A stretch of DNA of 64,000 nt from positions 1-64,000 of the forward strand of contig NZ_PEHF01000026.1 of assembly GCF_015762685.1 (NCBI RefSeq), given 5' to 3'. Positions 11,947 to 22,247 of the stretch are shown in pieces; position 1 is the stretch's first letter; every line of letters begins with the position of its first letter. The notes beneath the pieces are model-generated. The model was not told where the DNA came from, searched no databases, and was given only the letters and a program-made list of their open reading frames with translations. Source of the stretch: Candidatus Symbiopectobacterium sp. 'North America'. GTDB lineage: Bacteria; Pseudomonadota; Gammaproteobacteria; Enterobacterales; Enterobacteriaceae. Position numbers and translations under genes: made by a program.

Positions 11947-13123
11947 TTATAAGTTAGCACCAAGCTCATCTTTTTTCTTTTCAAACCACTGATGACCGCA
12001 GTCTTTACAACGATAGTCATATTCATTGATAGTAAGAGTTGCGCTGACTGCTCAAGTATTAACTCATCTCGAATTCTTCTCCTGTACTTTTATATATCCT
12101 TTGAAACGCTCTAACTCAGTAATATTATAAATAACGAAATTAAGAGACTTGCAGCGAGAACAGCGTTTACATATGAATTTATTCCAGATGAAAATTGCCA
12201 AGATGGCCACAACGCTCAGAAAAGAAAATATTTTTATAGTATTTGCTCTATTCATTTCTGATTGAGCGATGTGTTTTCTCTTGATTTCTGAATTGGCAAT
12301 TTCTTTCTCTTTCTCGGCTTTTTTCTGATTTTCAATTAATAAATTTTGCTGTTGCAGATCTTTCTGTTCCTTTATTTTCACATTAGCTTGTTGGATCCAA
12401 TATTTAAATTTTGGAATATTTTCAATAAAAATATGTATATCTCGGGCTCGAGCTTGATAAACTGAATCATCTTCTGGTTTGGTTTTTAAATTTCTTTTAA
12501 CGTAAAAGGATCTGGTTGACTCCAAATCAGCATCCATCTCTTTATTTAATCTAAACTCTACGTAAGAAAAATTACTCTCTGTCCACTGAATAATTGGTTT
12601 ACCAAATAACTTATTCTGAGGGTTGCTCCAATACGCTTCGGATAATAAAGTTGAAGAGTTATGAATTAATGATGTATCAAATAGTATTGGAATGGGGTTG
12701 TCAGAGGAAAGTTTTGGTTCTTGAATTTTATTTTCACGATACGAGGTACTCATTGGCAAAGCTGTAGATATCGGCGAAGCTACCGAACTTAGATCCTTCA
12801 CCCCGTGTTGACTATTTATATTTCGCAGAATTTCCAATTGTTTTTGATTCGCACTGATGAGATATTCTACCTGTGAATCACAGTTTTCACGTGGCCCACG
12901 AAGCCAACTTTGTTGAATTTTTTTATATTGGGGTTGTGTAAAACAGCCTGTCGATACTCGAGCGATAAGCTTTCATCCATTGACGAAAGTTGTTCATTTC
13001 CACAGATTGCAAACTCGACAGCAAGCGTGGCTTTGTCGCAGTTAAAGCTGGCTCAGTGAACGGTTGTAAAACCCATAGAAAAAACAAACAGCGTTAGTGT
13101 GATTTTTTTTAAAAAACTCTCAT
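11947..13123 (-). pseudogene. LprI/DUF1311-type exported protein with coiled coil, membrane helix and zinc ribbon; multiply broken
   Basis: Reconstructed order: signal peptide (KKITLTLFVFSMGFTTVH), then an LprI/DUF1311-like Cys-rich segment (SFNCDKATLAVEFAICGNEQ, LSSMDESLSLEYRQA, SWLRGPRENCDS). A low-complexity linker, a charged coiled coil (KEQKDLQQQNLLIENQKKAE), a membrane helix (FSFLSVVAILAIFIWNKFI) and a C-terminal zinc-ribbon-like pair (CKRCSRCK ... YRCKDCGHQW) follow. Lesions: indel in the T/A run after the start, TGA where Ser is expected at the signal cleavage region, a 1-nt indel in an A7 tract near 12927, TGA at 12026-12028 region and TAA at 12064-12066. The combination of lysozyme-inhibitor-like domain and cytoplasmic ribbon is unusual. 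Function unknown. Confidence 0.6.
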
Positions 13124-13153
13124 TTTTGAGTCCGTATTTTAAGAGATGTAAAT

Positions 13154-13660
13154 TCACGAGTTTATATCGACAATGGACAGAAAATCTTTAGGCTTAAAAC
13201 CTAATAACCTGAGAAAAATGTTGGCTGGGAATAATGTCAGCACAGTATTATAAGCACGTACACTAGTATTGAATTCTTCGCGTCTGTTGGCAATGTCTGT
13301 TTCTACATCTGCCAGTTCAGTTAGCAATTGATTATACAATCCGTCAGCTTTCAGCTCTGGAAATGCCATTCTCAAATAAGCAAGTCGTTCAACTATAGGT
13401 TGGCCTTTTTATGGTTCTCCACGGCCAAAATAAAAACTAACGTTTTCAGTTGTTCCTTTTTCATGTAAGACATATGAATCTACAATTGCCACTATTTTTG
13501 TGATCAAATACTCTTTCTTTTTGCGAAGAATTTCGATATTAGATCTGTTTTCAGGGATTATATTTTTTAGTTTAATGACCTTATTATAAATTGAAATAAC
13601 ATAAATTAACCCAATTATCAATATGCTCGCTAAACCGATAAAATATTTATCCATATCCAT
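13154..13660 (-). pseudogene. LemA-family protein, one in-frame stop
   Basis: One frame of 168 codons encodes a LemA-type protein: N-terminal membrane anchor (YFIGLASILIIGLIYVISIYNKV), then the helical LemA core with LKNIIPENRSNIEILRKKK, VDSYVLHEKG, ELADVETDIANRREEFNTSV and the family ending FPANIFLRLLGFKPKDF. A TAA at 13409-13411 interrupts it between FGRGEP and KGQPIVERL with no frame change. The gene lies directly upstream of the LprI-like pseudogene on the same strand, suggesting a former two-gene unit. Function of LemA proteins is not established. Confidence 0.75.
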
Positions 13661-13872
13661 AAGTAACCCCTAATGCTGAAAACAAAAAATATAACTAAGA
13701 ATGCAATCTATAGATTTTCCTATTTTACACCCTCTCCCCTCGATGGGGAAGTTATAATAAAATACAGGATTGACTATTTTATGAACTCACAGAGTTTTAA
13801 ATGAATCTGATTCAGATACTCGGACTGTTCAAATATCTGCTTTTGGCTCATGGCTGACAAGGACAGTGCGTT

Positions 13873-14297
13873 TTATTCGCCCTTTTTTCTCTGATCAAAG
13901 GCGGCACGAGCATGCTTGATCGTTGCAAGGTTTTCTTCAGCCCACACCCACACCACACCCCACAAAATGCAGCCCCCAGACTGAGACCAAGATCCGTCAA
14001 CTGGTATTCCACTTTTGGTGGTACGACAGGATAAACCGTACGAATAACCAGCCCTTCTCGTTCCATATCTCTCAGCGTGTGCGTGAGCATTTTCTGGCTG
14101 ATACCAGCCACGTGTTTTGCCAGTTGCGTAAAGCGAAGTTTGCCATGTTCTGCCAGTACTTAGAGGATCAGCATGGTCCACTTGTCAGCAACCCTTGCGA
14201 TGACGTCATTAACCAGCGCTTCAACGAGGGGGTCTGGTTTATCTGCCTGCGAGAGCTTTTTCTGGACATCCTCATGACGGAGTACGTTATCGCTCAT
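13873..14297 (-). pseudogene. HxlR-family transcriptional regulator, stop and 5-nt duplication
   Basis: A winged-helix HxlR regulator divergent from the intact SDR at 14528. The ATG at 14297 begins MSDNVLRHEDVQ; the core shows VADKWTMLIL, AEHGKLRFTQLAKHVAGISQ, LTHTLRDMEREGLV and RTVYPVVPPKVEYQLTDLG. A TAA replaces the codon after MLIL (about 14160-14162). A tandem TGTGG duplication near 13945-13955 shifts the C-terminus; removing it restores VWAEENLATIKHARAAF and the stop at 13873. HxlR proteins often sense reactive electrophiles or redox state and control a divergent oxidoreductase gene, which fits the layout. Confidence 0.8.
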
Positions 14298-14427
14298 ACC
14301 CTTACTCTCTTTTAGGGGGTTATAGCGCTTTTGGACTGTTTGTTTCAGAAAGTATGCGGTAAATCGAATTTTCTTTCCAGAATGAAACCGCTCACCGCCT
14401 CACTATGCCTAAATCTAACCGAAAGGT

Positions 14428-14454
14428 AAGTAGGGTACTTTTCAGTGCCTACTT
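14428..14454. promoter_or_regulatory. Inverted repeat between HxlR gene and SDR gene
   Basis: AAGTAGG and CCTACTT form a perfect 7-bp inverted repeat with centres about 20 bp apart (two helical turns), with GTACTT inside. It lies 74 bp before the SDR start and 131 bp from the HxlR start. Position and symmetry suit an operator for the HxlR regulator. Inference; no footprint can be seen from sequence. Confidence 0.45.
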
Positions 14455-14527
14455 CCTAAAAGGCGTAAATGCTCTTACTGTCTGAAGCGTACCTATTCTT
14501 ACTCCAACCCAAAAGACAGACTTCAGC

Positions 14528-15271
14528 ATGAAAACAGCAGATAACACCATACTCATCACCGGGGGTGGCTCGGGCATTGGCCGGGAACTTGCCTTGCGCT
14601 TCCACGAACTGGGCAATACCGTCATTGTCAGCGGCAGGCGCTTGCAGTCCCTCAGGGAGACGATTGCAGGAAGAGTGAACATGCATGCTATTGAGCTTGA
14701 TATCGATGATCCGGCAGACATTAGTGCGTTTGCACAGCGAGTCGTGGATGAGTACCCAGCCCTTAACGTCCTGATAAACAATGCAGGCATTATGCGTTAC
14801 GACGATCTTAGTACAAAGGCCGATTTGCTTGATGCTGAGGCGCATATTACTACCAATTTACTCGGACCTGTCCGTCTCACTAACGCCCTGCTTGACCATC
14901 TTAAGAGCCAGTCGGACGCTGTCATTGTCAATGTTTCGTCCGGTCTGGCGTTTGTACCGCGCACTGACGCGGCAATCTATAGCGCAACCAAAGCGGCTAT
15001 CCATTCCATGACCCAGTCTTTACGCCATCGACTCACCGGGCAAATAGAAGTCATCGAACTGGTTCCACCCGCAGTCCAGACCGAACTTACGCCAGGTCAG
15101 GCCAACCGGGAAGGATACCTGCCGCTCAAGGCGTTTATCGATGAGGTGATGGCGCTCTTTTGCGAAAAGCCAACGCCTGAAGAAATCATTGTCGAACGCG
15201 CCCGGTTGCAGCGACTGGCCGAACGGGAAGGACGCTTTGATCAGGTATTTGAACGGATCAATGGGCATTGA
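14528..15271 (+). CDS. Short-chain dehydrogenase/reductase (DltE/YdfG-like)
   Basis: 247 residues, intact. Classical SDR: cofactor loop TGGGSGIGRELA, Asp/Glu acid at ELDIDDP, NNAG motif (LINNAGIM), catalytic Ser in NVSSGLAF, and Tyr-x3-Lys in AIYSATKAA. Length and pattern match the group annotated as DltE-like or YdfG-like oxidoreductases, which reduce short ketones or hydroxy acids with NADPH. It is divergent from the broken HxlR regulator, so in this genome it is probably constitutive or uncontrolled. Substrate unknown. Confidence 0.9.
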   Translation: MKTADNTILITGGGSGIGRELALRFHELGNTVIVSGRRLQSLRETIAGRVNMHAIELDIDDPADISAFAQRVVDEYPALNVLINNAGIMRYDDLSTKADLLDAEAHITTNLLGPVRLTNALLDHLKSQSDAVIVNVSSGLAFVPRTDAAIYSATKAAIHSMTQSLRHRLTGQIEVIELVPPAVQTELTPGQANREGYLPLKAFIDEVMALFCEKPTPEEIIVERARLQRLAEREGRFDQVFERINGH

Positions 15272-15500
15272 GAACGATAACAAGCCTGCGAACCAGGACG
15301 AGCGGCGCCCCATGATTCCCGGTGTGGCATGCTGAGCGGGGCCGCCCGTACTGTACCCGGCAAAATTCTTTATCTTTTTAATATACGCTAAATAATATTC
15401 ATCCTTCACCTAAAAGACACAGGACACAATAAATATCCATATATTCAATAAGATATCATGAAGTATACTTGCATTACAGTAAAAAGTTGAAGGATCAAAC

Positions 15501-15716
15501 ATGAACAACGATGAAATGGAAGCAACACTGCTGGAAAATGGCTTCACGCCTAAAGACATTGCTCATATGTAAAAGCTCATCAGACGTGGGGTAAAAGAAG
15601 GGGATACTGAGACAACATTACTTTCGTTAGTACCTATTTTAAAGCATCGCTTTTATAACGTATTTTCGATAGTTATCGCTGATAATGGATGTGTGTATTC
15701 TAAACATTTATTTTAA
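15501..15716 (+). pseudogene. Small hypothetical protein with in-frame stop
   Basis: ATG 15501 is preceded by AAGGA at good spacing. The frame encodes 23 residues (MNNDEMEATLLENGFTPKDI then AHM), a TAA at 15570-15572, then 47 more codons in the same frame (KLIRRGVKEGDTETTLLSLV...). The clean continuation suggests a former 70-residue protein. I do not recognise a family. A short 23-residue peptide could still be made. Confidence 0.35.
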
Positions 15717-15723
15717 ATACCCA

Positions 15724-15849
15724 ATGAGCGCAGCATCTTTTATCAGCAATGTCATTGTGACCCTCGTGGGCCTGTGTTGTACATATCATATTGGCGCTTT
15801 ACCCCTGAGTTACAAATCTTATCGCTATTGTAAGAAAAAACAGGGCTAA
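15724..15849 (+). CDS. Small putative membrane protein
   Basis: 41 residues starting MSAASFISNVIVTLVGLCCT, with one hydrophobic segment and a basic tail (YRYCKKKQG). It is 7 bp after the broken small gene at 15501, so possibly co-transcribed. No family recognised; no clear ribosome-binding site. A short terminator-like hairpin overlaps its stop. Confidence 0.3.
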   Translation: MSAASFISNVIVTLVGLCCTYHIGALPLSYKSYRYCKKKQG

Positions 15850-15856
15850 CAAGCCC
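15843..15856 (+). terminator. Short hairpin flanked by A-run and CTTTAT
   Basis: GGGCT-AACA-AGCCC, preceded by AAAAAAC and followed by CCTTTAT. Weak stem of five pairs; may act in both directions, including for the T6SS transcript ending at 16104. The region 15857-16103 otherwise shows nothing identifiable. Confidence 0.35.
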
Positions 15857-16103
15857 CTTTATCCATAGGCCTCAGCGTTATATATTTCAAACATAACCCG
15901 TATCTTATTATCTGTACCTACCCTTTTTAACGTGAGCAAAGTGACAGCGATAAACCCTTCTGCTTTTCCCAGCGAAAACATCGTTCTCTGCCGGGAAGCA
16001 ACAACCCTGCCGGTCTTTTGCAGATCGCAAGCCCACTTTGCCCTAATGCTTAATAATATTACTGGTTACTGACCACGCCCTGATTCAGATAAACATCCAT
16101 TGT

Positions 16104-17455
16104 CTACTCTTCCATTTTCCCTGACGACCAGTGCAGTACCAGTCGCTGCCCGGCGTTGATCTCATTAGGTTGCATCACCGCTTCCAGATCGTTGCGCGCA
16201 TGGATGGCGTCGTTCATCCCCTCCGTCGCCGCCATGGCATACCAGGCATAAGCATGGATGCGGTTACGCGAAACCCCTATCCCATCGTGGCGCATCATGC
16301 CCATCCGGTATTGCGCCATGCGGTTCCCGGTTTGCGCTGCCAGCCAGTACTGTTTTGCCGCTTCCGTATAGTCAGCTTTACTGCCTTGTCCAAGCCGTAG
16401 CATGTCGGCATAGGCCAAGCGTGCAGCAGTATCACCAGCCATAGCAGCCTTTGCGTACTCTTCTCGCGCGAGTTCCAGCGCATTGCGTTTAAAAAATACA
16501 TCCCCCAATTCACGCTGCGCACGCACGTACCCCGCCGCAGAGGATTGCTGCAACAGTTGCTCACGTCCTTCATGCCGGGATTGTTGTTGGCTGAGTAAAT
16601 AGCTGGCTTCACCCGATCCCCCTGCTGCCGCACGTGTCAGCCAATCGTGAGATTTTTGCTCATCCATAGGTAGCAATGTACCTTCCCGATATGCTTTGCC
16701 CAGCCACAGCTGTGCGGTCGGCTCATCGTTGATGGCTGCCCGCTGATACCAGGCCAGCGCGTTCTGCCCACCTTCGTATTGCGCCATCCACAGTTGTGCT
16801 TGCGGTTGACCGAGCGTTGGCGCGCGGAAATACCACCGTTCCGCCACATCGCGCCGAACCACCACGCCACTGCCCTGTTCATAGCGTTTGGCCAGTTGGT
16901 ATTGCGCATCCCGGTTATCGCGCTCAGCGGCCTTCTGCAACCAATTGACGGCCTCAGCCTCACCGCCCGTTCTGCTGGCATGCCATTGCGCCACCTTCAG
17001 CTGTGATGGCACATAGCCATTCGCCGCAGAGGTTTCAAAATCATCCAGACAGGCGGCAACAAGCTTGTCCTGATGTTGCGCCTGACAATCTATTCCCAGC
17101 CGATACCCGGCTTCACCGTTACCAAGGCGCGAGGCAGTGTTCCACCAACGCCGTGCGGCAGGCGCATTCTTCGGTTCACCCAGTCCAGCCTGATACCAGT
17201 CGCCGACTTGCAGAGCCGCAGAGGCATGCCTCTCACGTGTTGCAGCGCGTTGCGTCTCTCCGACCGTTTGCTGCATCCACTTCATCGCTTCCGGATATTT
17301 TCTCTGCTCAGCCAACTGCTTCGCCAACTGATACTGCGCCTCACCGTTGCCCCGTTGCGCCGATGCAGTGAGTTCCGCTTCTGACTGCGTGGTCACCGGA
17401 GACTGGCACGCCACCAGACCGCAAACGTCAGTACGAGTCGTTTATCTTTGAACAT
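16104..17455 (-). pseudogene. T6SS-associated lipoprotein with SEL1 repeats, signal-region frameshift
   Basis: About 450 residues. The start (MFKDKRLVLTFAV) leads into a lipobox-like LVACQS, but the two parts are in different frames: one base is missing near 17415-17425. From LVAC on, the frame is open to 16104. The body is a string of SEL1/TPR-like repeats of about 35 residues (for example AQYQLAKRYEQGSGV, AQLWLGKAYREGTLL, AARLAYADMLRLGQG, AQYRMGMMRHDGIGV), a fold used for protein-protein contacts. It closes the minus-strand T6SS cluster, immediately after vasL. A role as an outer-membrane or periplasmic accessory factor is inference. Without the signal the product would be cytoplasmic. Confidence 0.7.
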
Positions 17456-17481
17456 GCTATCCAGACCGTTTGATTTCATGG

Positions 17482-18919
17482 TTAACGCACCCCATCGCCT
17501 TGTTGCAGGCGATACAGCCTGATGGAGAAAGCCCGCAACTCATCCTCAATCCCACGCAGTTCGGCCGCAGAGAGTGGTTGATGTTTGGTATTACGCGCTT
17601 CAAGCTCACGCAAGCGCAGAGTGAAAGGCACATCCGCAGCCAAATCCTTTTGCAGATCGTACAGTTTGGTTTTGAGGTTCGAGAGGGTCACCGTGCGCCG
17701 CTGCCGTTCAAGCTAGAGCAAATGTTGCAGGGTATCGTCAACGTTAGCTCGCGCCTGCTCGTAGCCGGTAATACGCGGTTGCTCTCCCTGAAGCTGGTCA
17801 AGCGAGCTTTGCCACTGGCGCTCCATCTCCTTCACTGCCAGTGAATCGGGATAAAGCTGGTGCATGACGTTCTTCAACCCATCGCCATACTGATAGAGGT
17901 AGAGTGGCGAGGTATTTTTCAGTTGCTCCAGTCGCGTCTGATAATGACCGATCAGCGCCCCCTCCATGCTTTGCAGTTCTTGCTCCCCCAACACAATGCG
18001 CGCGTTGCGGATCGCTGTGTAATCCGGCGCACTCGGCAGCGTAAAGGCCGGCTGCTGCACCAACGCCAGCGCGTGCGCCTTTTGCTCCTGCGCATATTGC
18101 CAGGCGCTGAATGCCGCCACGGGAAGCGCGCAGCTCAATACACCCGCCATGAACCACAGCCAGGCCGGTTTGGGTTTCTTGTGCACCTCAATTTTTACCA
18201 CTGTCGGCTTCAGTGACCCTTTCTCCCGTCCGATGAGAATACTGCCCGTCGGCGCGGGGGCCTTCTCATCGCTGGCGACCGGCCCCCCCCGCCCCCACCG
18301 TCGCGGCTGTCTTGTCAGTGTGGAAAAACACCATCGGCGGGATCTGCATGTCCTGCTTGTTCTGCGTTGGATCATCAGAAACGAGGACAATTTTCGATTC
18401 ATCAAACAGGTGGGTATAACCTTCAATAAAGTGCAGCAAGTTCTCCACGCGCGGAATACGGCTCAACCCGACGTTATGCAGCTTCTCGCTCATCAGTTGC
18501 AGCGCGCGTTCACAGCGATACACCAGCCGTTTATCTTCGTTACTGATGTCGTACTGGCGAATCACTTCGCTGATGCGGGCAATAAACCAATCCAGCATCT
18601 CCACCCGCGCCCGTTCCTGATGCACCGGCGGCCAAAAGTTGTCCCACTGGGTGACAATAAGGTTGGCAAGAAACTCACAGCTTTCGGTAAAACCGCTCAG
18701 CCCAGCCAGCCGTGAGCGTGCCAGAGCGAAGTAAAGAGCGGTTTGCAGGTCCACACCCTGTTTTTCGAAGAGGGTGGTCGCCATATCATGCACCCGCATC
18801 CAGTCAATATCTGGGCGTGAGGCGTGACTCAGCTTGTTGATCTCTGCCCGCAACGCATCAAACTCAGGCAACATCCGTGGATCGCGGCCCACATTCAGGG
18901 CCTGTTGTGCATCTTGCAT
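17482..18919 (-). pseudogene. vasL: VasL-like T6SS protein (ImpA_N and VasL domains), frameshift and stop
   Basis: About 479 codons. Residues 1-200 form an ImpA/TssA-type N-terminal domain (GRDPRMLPEFDALRAEINKL, NFWPPVHQERARVEMLDWF). A Pro/Ala linker and a membrane helix (AWLWFMAGVLSCALPVAAFS) follow, then the periplasmic VasL domain with EKEMERQWQSSLDQLQGEQP-like helices. The frame breaks in a C8/G8 homopolymer (18283-18290), and a TAG at 17713-17715 replaces the codon between DTLQHLL and LERQRR. The membrane helix separates it from a normal sheath-cap TssA. It starts only 50 bp after the truncated regulator at 18969, at a probable deletion junction. Confidence 0.75.
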
Positions 18920-18968
18920 ATCACGTCATCTCGCAGGCAGGCACCACGCTGGATGCCCACCCGGTTAG

Positions 18969-19598
18969 TTAGTAGAGAGACTCAGGCAGCATAAACTGGC
19001 CGATCAGCGTCGCTCCAACCTGTTTTTCCCGATCGCAGCGATGCACGTCTTCGTCTTTGATTTGACGAAGCGAATCGCGCAGAGCTGTCTGTTCACGCTG
19101 GGTAATGGCTAATTGACGTAGCAGCATCAGTTGACGGCAGAACACGTGCCCAAGGCGCACGCCCTCGCCACTGTGATGCAGCGCAAACAGGCGTTTGGAA
19201 GAATCCAGCAGCGCCAACACCGCCAGCAGCTTGCCATTTTCAGCCAACAGCGGCAGCGCATGCAGTCCGCAGGCCGTACCAACAAAGCACAACATCTGAC
19301 GAATATCGTGATACTCGATGCGCGCGCCACCGTACAGTGAATCCCAGGTGCGCACCTGATTTTTGTGCAATACATAGGCTAATGGGTGGCTGAAATCATC
19401 CACCGCCAGTTGCAACGATACAGATGCATTGAGGACGTGCCCGTAGCACGTCAGTTGACGACCGCTGACATCCAACATGCCCAGCAGCACACCCTGTGGT
19501 TGCCAGACGCGCTGAATGGTCTCCAGCAGCCAATCACGCAACGCCGCTTCGTCTCGGGGTTGCGTGAGTGCCAGCGCCAAATCGAGGGTCCGCTGCAT
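18969..19598 (-). pseudogene. vasH: N-terminal GAF part of VasH-type sigma-54 regulator, truncated
   Basis: 209 residues starting MQRTLDLALALTQPRDEAAL and containing a GAF-like domain (GVLLGMLDVSGRQLTCYGHV, LLAENGKLLAVLALLD). In related T6SS clusters the gene after clpV encodes VasH: a GAF sensor, a sigma-54 AAA+ ATPase domain and a Fis-type helix-turn-helix. Here the frame stops at LPESLY, and neither GAFTGA, Walker motifs nor a DNA-binding domain exist anywhere downstream. The missing part, together with tssA and tssM, is best explained by one deletion ending near 18920-18968. The remaining fragment cannot activate sigma-54 promoters. Confidence 0.65.
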
Positions 19599-19600
19599 AC

Positions 19601-22234
19601 TCAGCCCTCCACCTCAGACTGGAACTGGTCATCTTTCAAGTGAAAATGCACCCGACGAACCGACTCACCCGCGGAAAGACGTTGCAGCAGTTGCAATGAA
19701 ACCGGGGGCAGCAACGCACCATCTATCACCGATTCCAGCATCCGCGCACCGTTTTCACTGCGGTTTGCCAGCCGCAGGATCGCTTCCGGCACCGCCTCGT
19801 CGATCACGGTTTCGGCACCAAAACGCTGTTGCAGCAGCGACACCAAGCGCGCCAGCTTGCCGTGAACGATGGCGACCATCGTGGCGTGATCCAACGGCAT
19901 GTAGGGAATGACCTCCATGCGCGCTAACAGCGCTGGCTTGAAAAATGCCGCCAGTTCGGGATAGAGCGTATCCAGCAGATCATCCTGCACATCCAGCGGT
20001 GCATGGGCAGCATAGTTAACAATGGTTTGATAACCGAGGTTAGAGGTAAGGAAGAACACCACGTTACGGCAGTCGATAACCCGCCCTTCACCATCGGCCA
20101 ATTCACCCTTATCAAAAGCCTGATAGAACAGGTTAAGCACATCCCGATGGGCCTTTTCCACTTCGTCCAGCAGTACCACGGAGTAAGGTTTCTGACGAAT
20201 GGCCTCCGTCAACACCCCAGCCTTCACCAAACCCCACATAGCCAGGCGGTGAACCAATCAGACGCGACACCGTGTGTTTTTCCTGATACTCCGACATGTT
20301 AATGGTGGTCAGATAATTGCGTCCGCCGAACAGCAGATCGGCAATCTGCAACACCGTTTCCGTTTTCCCGACGCCGCTCGGCCCAACCAGCAGGAAAGCG
20401 CCCAACGGCCGACCGGGACGGCGCAGATCGGCTCGCGCCGTCAGCAGATGTGCGCGATGGCCAAGGTCTGACCTTTGATGGTTTCGCCCAGGAACTCAGG
20501 CAGGCGAGTTACCACCTCAATTTCCCCTTGTGAAATCCGGTTGAGTGGCACCCCGTTCCACTCGGCGATCACGGCGGCAATCTGGGTTTTATCCACGTGG
20601 GGTGACACCAATACAGACGCCTGCTGGAGTGCTTCCAATTCACGCTCGCAGGCCGCCAGTTCATTGGCCATCGCCTCGATATCATCCGGTGATTCAACGT
20701 CAGGTTGCTCAACATCGGGAAGCTCATCGGCCAGCAGTGCAGCGCGCAAAGCGATAATGCGCTGTACGTTATGCTTCTGCTGTTGCCAGTCAGCCTCCCG
20801 TTGTGCCAGTTCAGCGACACAGGTTTCACACTCGGCGCGCAATGTCGCCAGTCGTTCAACGGTATCACCCAGCCCAATACGACGCTGGCGTTCCAGTTGT
20901 GCGATTTCCATCTCCTGCTGATGCAGGCGCGTCTGTAACTGGCTGACAGCACGGGGGGGCGTAGTGAGGTTGATGGCAACCCGTGCGTAGGCGGTGTCCA
21001 GCACATCAATCGCTTTATCCGGCAGTTGACGACCCGAGATATAGCGCGCGGAGAGGTGTGCCGCCGCATGCAGCGCATCCTCATCAATCAGTACGCCATG
21101 CGCTTTTTCATAAATGGCACGCAACCCACGCAGGATAACGGCGCTTTCGTCCACGCTCGGTTCCCCCACGTTGACCTGTTGGAAACGGCGCGATAGCGCG
21201 GCATCTTTCTCAACGTATTTCTTGTATTCGCTCCAGGTGGTCGCGGCAATGGTACGCAACTCACCCCGAGCCAGCGCCGGTTTCAGCAGATTGGAAACAT
21301 CCAACCCGCCAGCCTGATTGCCTGCGCCAATCAGGGTATGCGCCTTATCAATGAACAGAATGATGAGCCGAGGTGAGTCCTTGACCTCCTGCATCACCCC
21401 TTTGAAACGCTTCTCAAATTCACCTTTTACCGATGCGCCGGCCTGCATCACCCCGAAATCCAGCGTCAGCAGTTCCACGTCACGCAAACGCTCCGGCACC
21501 AATCCGGCAACGATGCGCAGGGCCAATCCCTCAATCAGTGCACTTTTACCCACCCCCGCCTCCCCAACCACCATCGGGTTGTTTTTACGACGGCGAGACA
21601 GGATATCGATCATCACATCGATTTCGCGATCGCGGCACAACACCGGATCGAGCTGCCCTTGACGCGCAGCCTCAGTCACATTCTGGGTATAGCGGCCAAG
21701 CTGAGTGCCCGCCGCTGCCACTTGCTCTGTCGTGGCACTCGCATTTACCGCTACCGGGGTTTCCGATGACGCTTTCACCCACTCATCAAACTGCTGGCGC
21801 AGCAGTTCACGGTTGATGTGTGCCAGCGGACGCGATGCGGCTGCCGACAGATAACGGTTTGGCATCATCAGCAGCACCAATAGCAGCACGCCGCTACGCA
21901 GATGGATGTGCTGGAACTCGGCCGATGCCAGCAACCAGCTATCTTGCAACCACTCCACCAACAGCGGTGAAAACGAGGGATAACCCACTGCCACAAAATC
22001 GCTGTCTGCAACGGTTGGCTGAAGCAGAGCGCTGAGGGCCTGCACATCCACGTCCGCGCGCTTGCAAATCTGTCGCACATCGCACAGCGGGGTATCCAGC
22101 ATGTTCATCAACAGGTGCTCGATGCGGATTTCCGCGCCCTGATGCTGTATGCAGAGCGCCGCCGCTTGTTCCAGCATATGGCGACACACAGGGTTGAGAC
22201 GTTCAACCAGCGTAGTCAGTTCGATTCGAATCAC
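19601..22234 (-). pseudogene. tssH: T6SS sheath-disassembly ATPase ClpV, two frameshifts
   Basis: Hexameric AAA+ ATPase that recycles the contracted TssB/TssC sheath. GTG 22234 follows CAGGAG. The layout is normal for about 870 residues: N-terminal Clp repeats, D1 with Walker A GEAGVGKSALIEGLA, middle coiled coil (RLHQQEMEIAQLERQRRIGL), D2 with Walker [17 protein letters not shown] and Walker [10 protein letters not shown]. The D1 Walker B reads LFIDKAHTLIG: the catalytic Glu is Lys (GAG to AAG). Frameshifts near 20450 (after GQTLAIAH) and near 20235 (after GYVGFGE) break the D2 half. Overlaps nothing; tssL lies 14 bp upstream. Confidence 0.9.
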
Positions 22235-22247
22235 AGTGCAGCTCCTG

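Noticed and set aside
20475..20921. Plus-strand ORFs opposite clpV and tssF
   Set aside because: Low-complexity Ser/Arg-rich or His/Gln-rich antisense reads of conserved coding sequence, with no ribosome-binding sites.
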